Source: Limnohabitans sp. Rim8 (GTDB lineage: Bacteria; Pseudomonadota; Gammaproteobacteria; Burkholderiales; Burkholderiaceae_C). Taken from it: a DNA stretch of 35,111 bases. The stretch lies in NCBI RefSeq assembly GCF_945869175.1, contig NZ_CAMBNZ010000020.1, positions 1 to 35,111 on the forward strand, given 5' to 3'. This document shows positions 33,056 through 35,111 of the stretch, in pieces (position 1 is the first letter of the stretch; the number at the start of each line of letters is the position of its first letter). The notes beneath the pieces are model-generated. The model worked only from the letters and a program-made list of their open reading frames with translations, made no database searches and was not told the origin of the DNA. Both the position numbers and the translations under genes were made by a program.

Positions 33056-33241
33056 CCACGCTTAAATAAGCCGCTCATGCTGTCATGGCGGTCTGAATGC
33101 CCATAAAGCAGCATGGCCATTCCGGTCCAAATTAAGGAAGCTAGAGAAAAGGAACGTTGGAAAACTCACGTTGATGCAACGTGATGAAAAATGTCTAGAG
33201 GTTTGGGGGAATGCCTATCTGACACATTGAAAAAATATAAT

Positions 33242-33269
33242 TTGAAGTAAAGTCAAACTTCAGTGTAAT
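33242..33269 (+). promoter_or_regulatory. Candidate sigma-70 promoter of the caspase operon
   Basis: TTGAAG at 33242-33247, a 16-bp spacer and TGTAAT at 33264-33269. Four of six and five of six bases match consensus, and the element lies about 40 bp before the start codon. An overlapping TGAAGT/ACTTCA inverted repeat (33243-33262) could be an operator. Confidence 0.4.
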
Positions 33270-33310
33270 TAACAGTGATTTAAATTGACTACAAAATTGG
33301 AGTTGTGATC

Positions 33311-34945
33311 ATGAAGCTCTTTCAGTCGAGCGATTTTCCAAGCAGCCGAAAAATCATTGTTCAATGTCTGACATTTTTTATAGTCATTTTGTTTTTGCAA
33401 TCGGGGTATGCGCAATCAGCAGGTAAAAGGACTGCGCTGATTATTGGCGTTGGCGAATACGGCTATGCTGGCGCAGCGCCGCTAGACGGCGTTAAGTACG
33501 ACGTGTCGAGCGCAGCAAATATTGCAAGCGCTATGGGCATACCTGAGCAGAACATCACGTTCCTGAAAAACTCAGAGGCCACCAAAAGCAACATACTTAA
33601 TGCGCTGAAAACGCTCGGAGGGTCGACGAGCGAAGGCTCCAGAGCCTTTGTCTATTTTTCAGGCCACGGCACCCGACAGCAAGTGGGTAACGAATGTGTG
33701 GAAGGCTTGCTCACCTATGAGGGGCAGACCATCACGAATCAAGAGTTTGCCGCTGCAACACAAAAACTGGCCAAGACAGCCGACAAAGTTTTGACCATGA
33801 TCGATGCCTGCCATTCGGAAGGCATCGTCCCTCCCAGATCGCAAACTCGGGCTCTACTCCAAGAGACTTTTACACCGAAGTTTTTTATGAAATCTGGTGG
33901 CGCACCAAGTGCCTGCTCCGTGATTGCCAATTACAAAACCCGCGGTTTACTCCCAGAAGTGACCAAGTTGGGTGCTATTCAAGAGAACTTTGTGCAAATC
34001 AGCTCTTCAAGACCCGACGAAGTTAGTTTTGATGAAGCCGGCAAGGGTGGTCTTGCTACGCAAGGAGTTAGAGACTGCCTGCTTGGTCAAGCGAAGGACA
34101 TGAACAAATCTGGTGCTGTCTCGCTTCAAGAGGTTCAGCAATGTGCGCAGCAGTTTGTTAACAACAAGCTGAGAAATGTTCAGAACGTTACTCCCCATCA
34201 CATCACTGTGACAGGCAACAGAAATCTAATTCCTGTTCAACGCCCACCGATGGTTGTTGCTGTTGCCCCAGTAGAACCACCCAAGCCTGTGCTACCTACC
34301 CCAGCGGCCTCAGTGGCTGCACCTGCTCAGGCACCAGCCCCCTCTCCCGCTCCAGTACAAGCGCCTCCACCCGTTGCACCACCAGTGGCCATCTTGCCAC
34401 CTAGCGTTACACCTGAGCCGATAAAAATCACACCGCAAGAACCGATACTGGCCTCATTGGCGACGTTGAAAGACATTGAGCAACAACGCAATCCCAAGAG
34501 ATTAGTAGAAGTGAAGCTGTCAAAGACTGCCATGAAAATTGGCAAAGACAGCCTAGACATGAGCATCAAATCTAACCACGATGGTTACATTTATATGATC
34601 CTGCTCGGCAGTGATGCCAAGAGCTTCTACGTTTTGTATCCAAACGGTTTGGACAAGAACAACGCCATCAAAGCTGGACAAACGGTTCGAGTTCCAAAGC
34701 CTGATTGGGAAGTCAAAGCGGTCGGGCCAGTTGGAACAAATAACCTCTTGGTCATGGTCTCTGACAGCCCACGCAAGCTCAATACCTTGACGATGGCAGA
34801 ACCTACGGCGGCAGAACCGTTTACCTATGCGTTGAATGACATTGGCGGTCGTTCTGCTTTGATCAGCTTCTTAACAAGCCAAGGTCTAGACGGCAAGTCT
34901 GAAAGCTTTGGTGCAAAGCTCGTAGCGATCAAGGAGGTCAAATGA
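33311..34945 (+). CDS. Exported caspase-family protease (peptidase C14) with EF-hand loop and DUF4384 domain
   Basis: From ATG 33311 (GGAG 8 bp upstream; the GTG at 33305 would be only 2 bp from it) the protein has 544 residues. Residues 1-35 are a signal peptide with a hydrophobic core (VQCLTFFIVILFLQSG), cut probably after AYAQ-like GYAQ. The caspase-like domain (about 38-290) has the His/Cys dyad His119 in YFSGHGTR and Cys167 in MIDACHSEG. At 263-274 lies DMNKSGAVSLQE, a complete EF-hand loop. A Pro/Ala-rich linker (about 310-370) leads to a DUF4384-like domain (about 408-490: MSIKSNHDGYIYMILL, FYVLYPNG). It is thus a periplasmic or surface protease. The stop overlaps the next ATG (ATGA). 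Substrate and role are unknown; its base composition looks more AT-rich than the rest of the window. Confidence 0.88.
   Translation: MKLFQSSDFPSSRKIIVQCLTFFIVILFLQSGYAQSAGKRTALIIGVGEYGYAGAAPLDGVKYDVSSAANIASAMGIPEQNITFLKNSEATKSNILNALKTLGGSTSEGSRAFVYFSGHGTRQQVGNECVEGLLTYEGQTITNQEFAAATQKLAKTADKVLTMIDACHSEGIVPPRSQTRALLQETFTPKFFMKSGGAPSACSVIANYKTRGLLPEVTKLGAIQENFVQISSSRPDEVSFDEAGKGGLATQGVRDCLLGQAKDMNKSGAVSLQEVQQCAQQFVNNKLRNVQNVTPHHITVTGNRNLIPVQRPPMVVAVAPVEPPKPVLPTPAASVAAPAQAPAPSPAPVQAPPPVAPPVAILPPSVTPEPIKITPQEPILASLATLKDIEQQRNPKRLVEVKLSKTAMKIGKDSLDMSIKSNHDGYIYMILLGSDAKSFYVLYPNGLDKNNAIKAGQTVRVPKPDWEVKAVGPVGTNNLLVMVSDSPRKLNTLTMAEPTAAEPFTYALNDIGGRSALISFLTSQGLDGKSESFGAKLVAIKEVK
34097..34132 (+). other. 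EF-hand calcium-binding loop encoded in the caspase gene
   Basis: The 12 residues DMNKSGAVSLQE fit the EF-hand loop pattern with Asp1, Asn3, Ser5, Gly6, hydrophobic Val8, Ser9 and Glu12. A helix-forming EVQQCAQQFVNNK segment follows. Calcium binding is an inference from the pattern. Confidence 0.65.
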
Positions 34946-35111
34946 AATCCTTACTGGCCCTGCTGCTCATATGCTCCGCAGCCTACAGTCAAGTCTCTGC
35001 ACCCATCAAAAGCGCAACCGCGAATGACTTGTTGGAAAAGCTTGCTCCACCAGAAGATCAACCCAAAACACGCAGTCTGACGAGCAGAAACGTTGCCCCA
35101 CAACCCAAGAG
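34942..35111 (+). CDS. Secreted protein, N-terminal part, probably OmpA family
   Basis: The window ends inside this gene; 56 full codons are visible. ATG at 34942-34944 overlaps the caspase stop by 4 bp, with AAGGAGG about 7-8 bp upstream. Residues 1-16 are a signal peptide (MKSLLALLLICSAAYS, cut before QVSA). The mature start has NDLLEKLAPPEDQPKTRSLT and RNVAPQPK, a pattern I associate with the N-terminus of OmpA-type outer-membrane or peptidoglycan-binding proteins found next to exported caspases, but the defining OmpA domain lies outside the window. Confidence 0.55.
   Translation, partial: MKSLLALLLICSAAYSQVSAPIKSATANDLLEKLAPPEDQPKTRSLTSRNVAPQPK

Larger units (their letters stand above)
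33007..33310. other. 304-bp intergenic region with two hairpins, no gene seen
   Basis: Contains TCATCAAA-CGCGA-TTTGATGA (33035-33055), an 8-bp stem with no following T run, and TCACGTTG-ATG-CAACGTGA (33166-33184), an 8-bp stem with a 3-nt loop. The right half (33230-33310) is AT-rich. TATAAT occurs at 33236-33241. TTGAAG-N16-TGTAAT (33242-33269) could be the caspase promoter. No open frame with coding character was found. Confidence 0.6.

Noticed and set aside
33185-33230. Possible insertion-sequence end (TGTCAGATAGGC on the minus strand at 33214-33225)
   Set aside because: No second end, no target duplication and no transposase fragment could be found in the window.
1-35111. CRISPR array, prophage or integrative element
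   Set aside because: No regularly spaced repeats, no integrase or phage genes and no attachment-site duplication next to the four tRNA genes were seen.

Overview
The window is about 35 kb of bacterial chromosome. Gene content and protein sequence (class I fumarate hydratase next to murI; the order tRNA-Leu, tig, clpP, clpX, lon; HpnD-type synthase; LIV-type ABC operon) suggest a beta-proteobacterium of the Burkholderiales, most likely Comamonadaceae (Limnohabitans/Rhodoferax-like). This placement is an inference from recognised protein families; no 16S gene is present. Coding density is high, there is no insertion sequence, prophage or CRISPR array, and most of the window is core housekeeping.

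Left part (1-7370): the end of a UPF0114 membrane protein, class I fumarate hydratase and glutamate racemase on the plus strand. These meet a minus-strand run of MAPEG protein, tRNA-Leu(UAA), a 211-residue unknown and an MFS transporter. A 56-residue basic protein with its own terminator follows, then a translationally coupled pair (unknown protein plus HTTM-like membrane protein) and a small cupin.

Proteostasis block (7416-13832, all minus): tRNA-Leu(UAG), trigger factor, ClpP, ClpX, Lon, tRNA-Gly and tRNA-Cys. Heat-shock (sigma-32-like) promoters can be read in front of both clpP and lon. A strong terminator-like hairpin lies between clpP and clpX, so the protease genes look separately adjustable.

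Middle (13949-22835): an RND efflux operon (lipoprotein-like adaptor plus pump) driven by a near-consensus sigma-70 promoter abutting a palindromic operator. Divergent from it are two squalene/phytoene-synthase-family genes (a squalene-synthase-like gene and hpnD). A GST, a HAD hydrolase and ferrochelatase follow.

LIV block (22886-30226, minus): a PAS-AAA+-Fis sigma-54 activator, a -24/-12 promoter with only one mismatch, then substrate-binding protein, livG, livF, livH, livM and an alpha/beta hydrolase, with overlapping or nearly touching reading frames. The arrangement suggests sigma-54-controlled uptake of a small molecule that is hydrolysed after import.

Right end (30522-35111, plus): a response regulator with inverted architecture (excisionase-like HTH first, receiver last), a six-TM hybrid histidine kinase, and after a 304-bp AT-richer gap an exported caspase-like protease. 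The protease carries a canonical EF-hand loop and a DUF4384 domain and overlaps by 4 bp a secreted, probably OmpA-type protein cut by the window edge. This end, the squalene-synthase pair and the LIV-hydrolase unit are the least ordinary parts.
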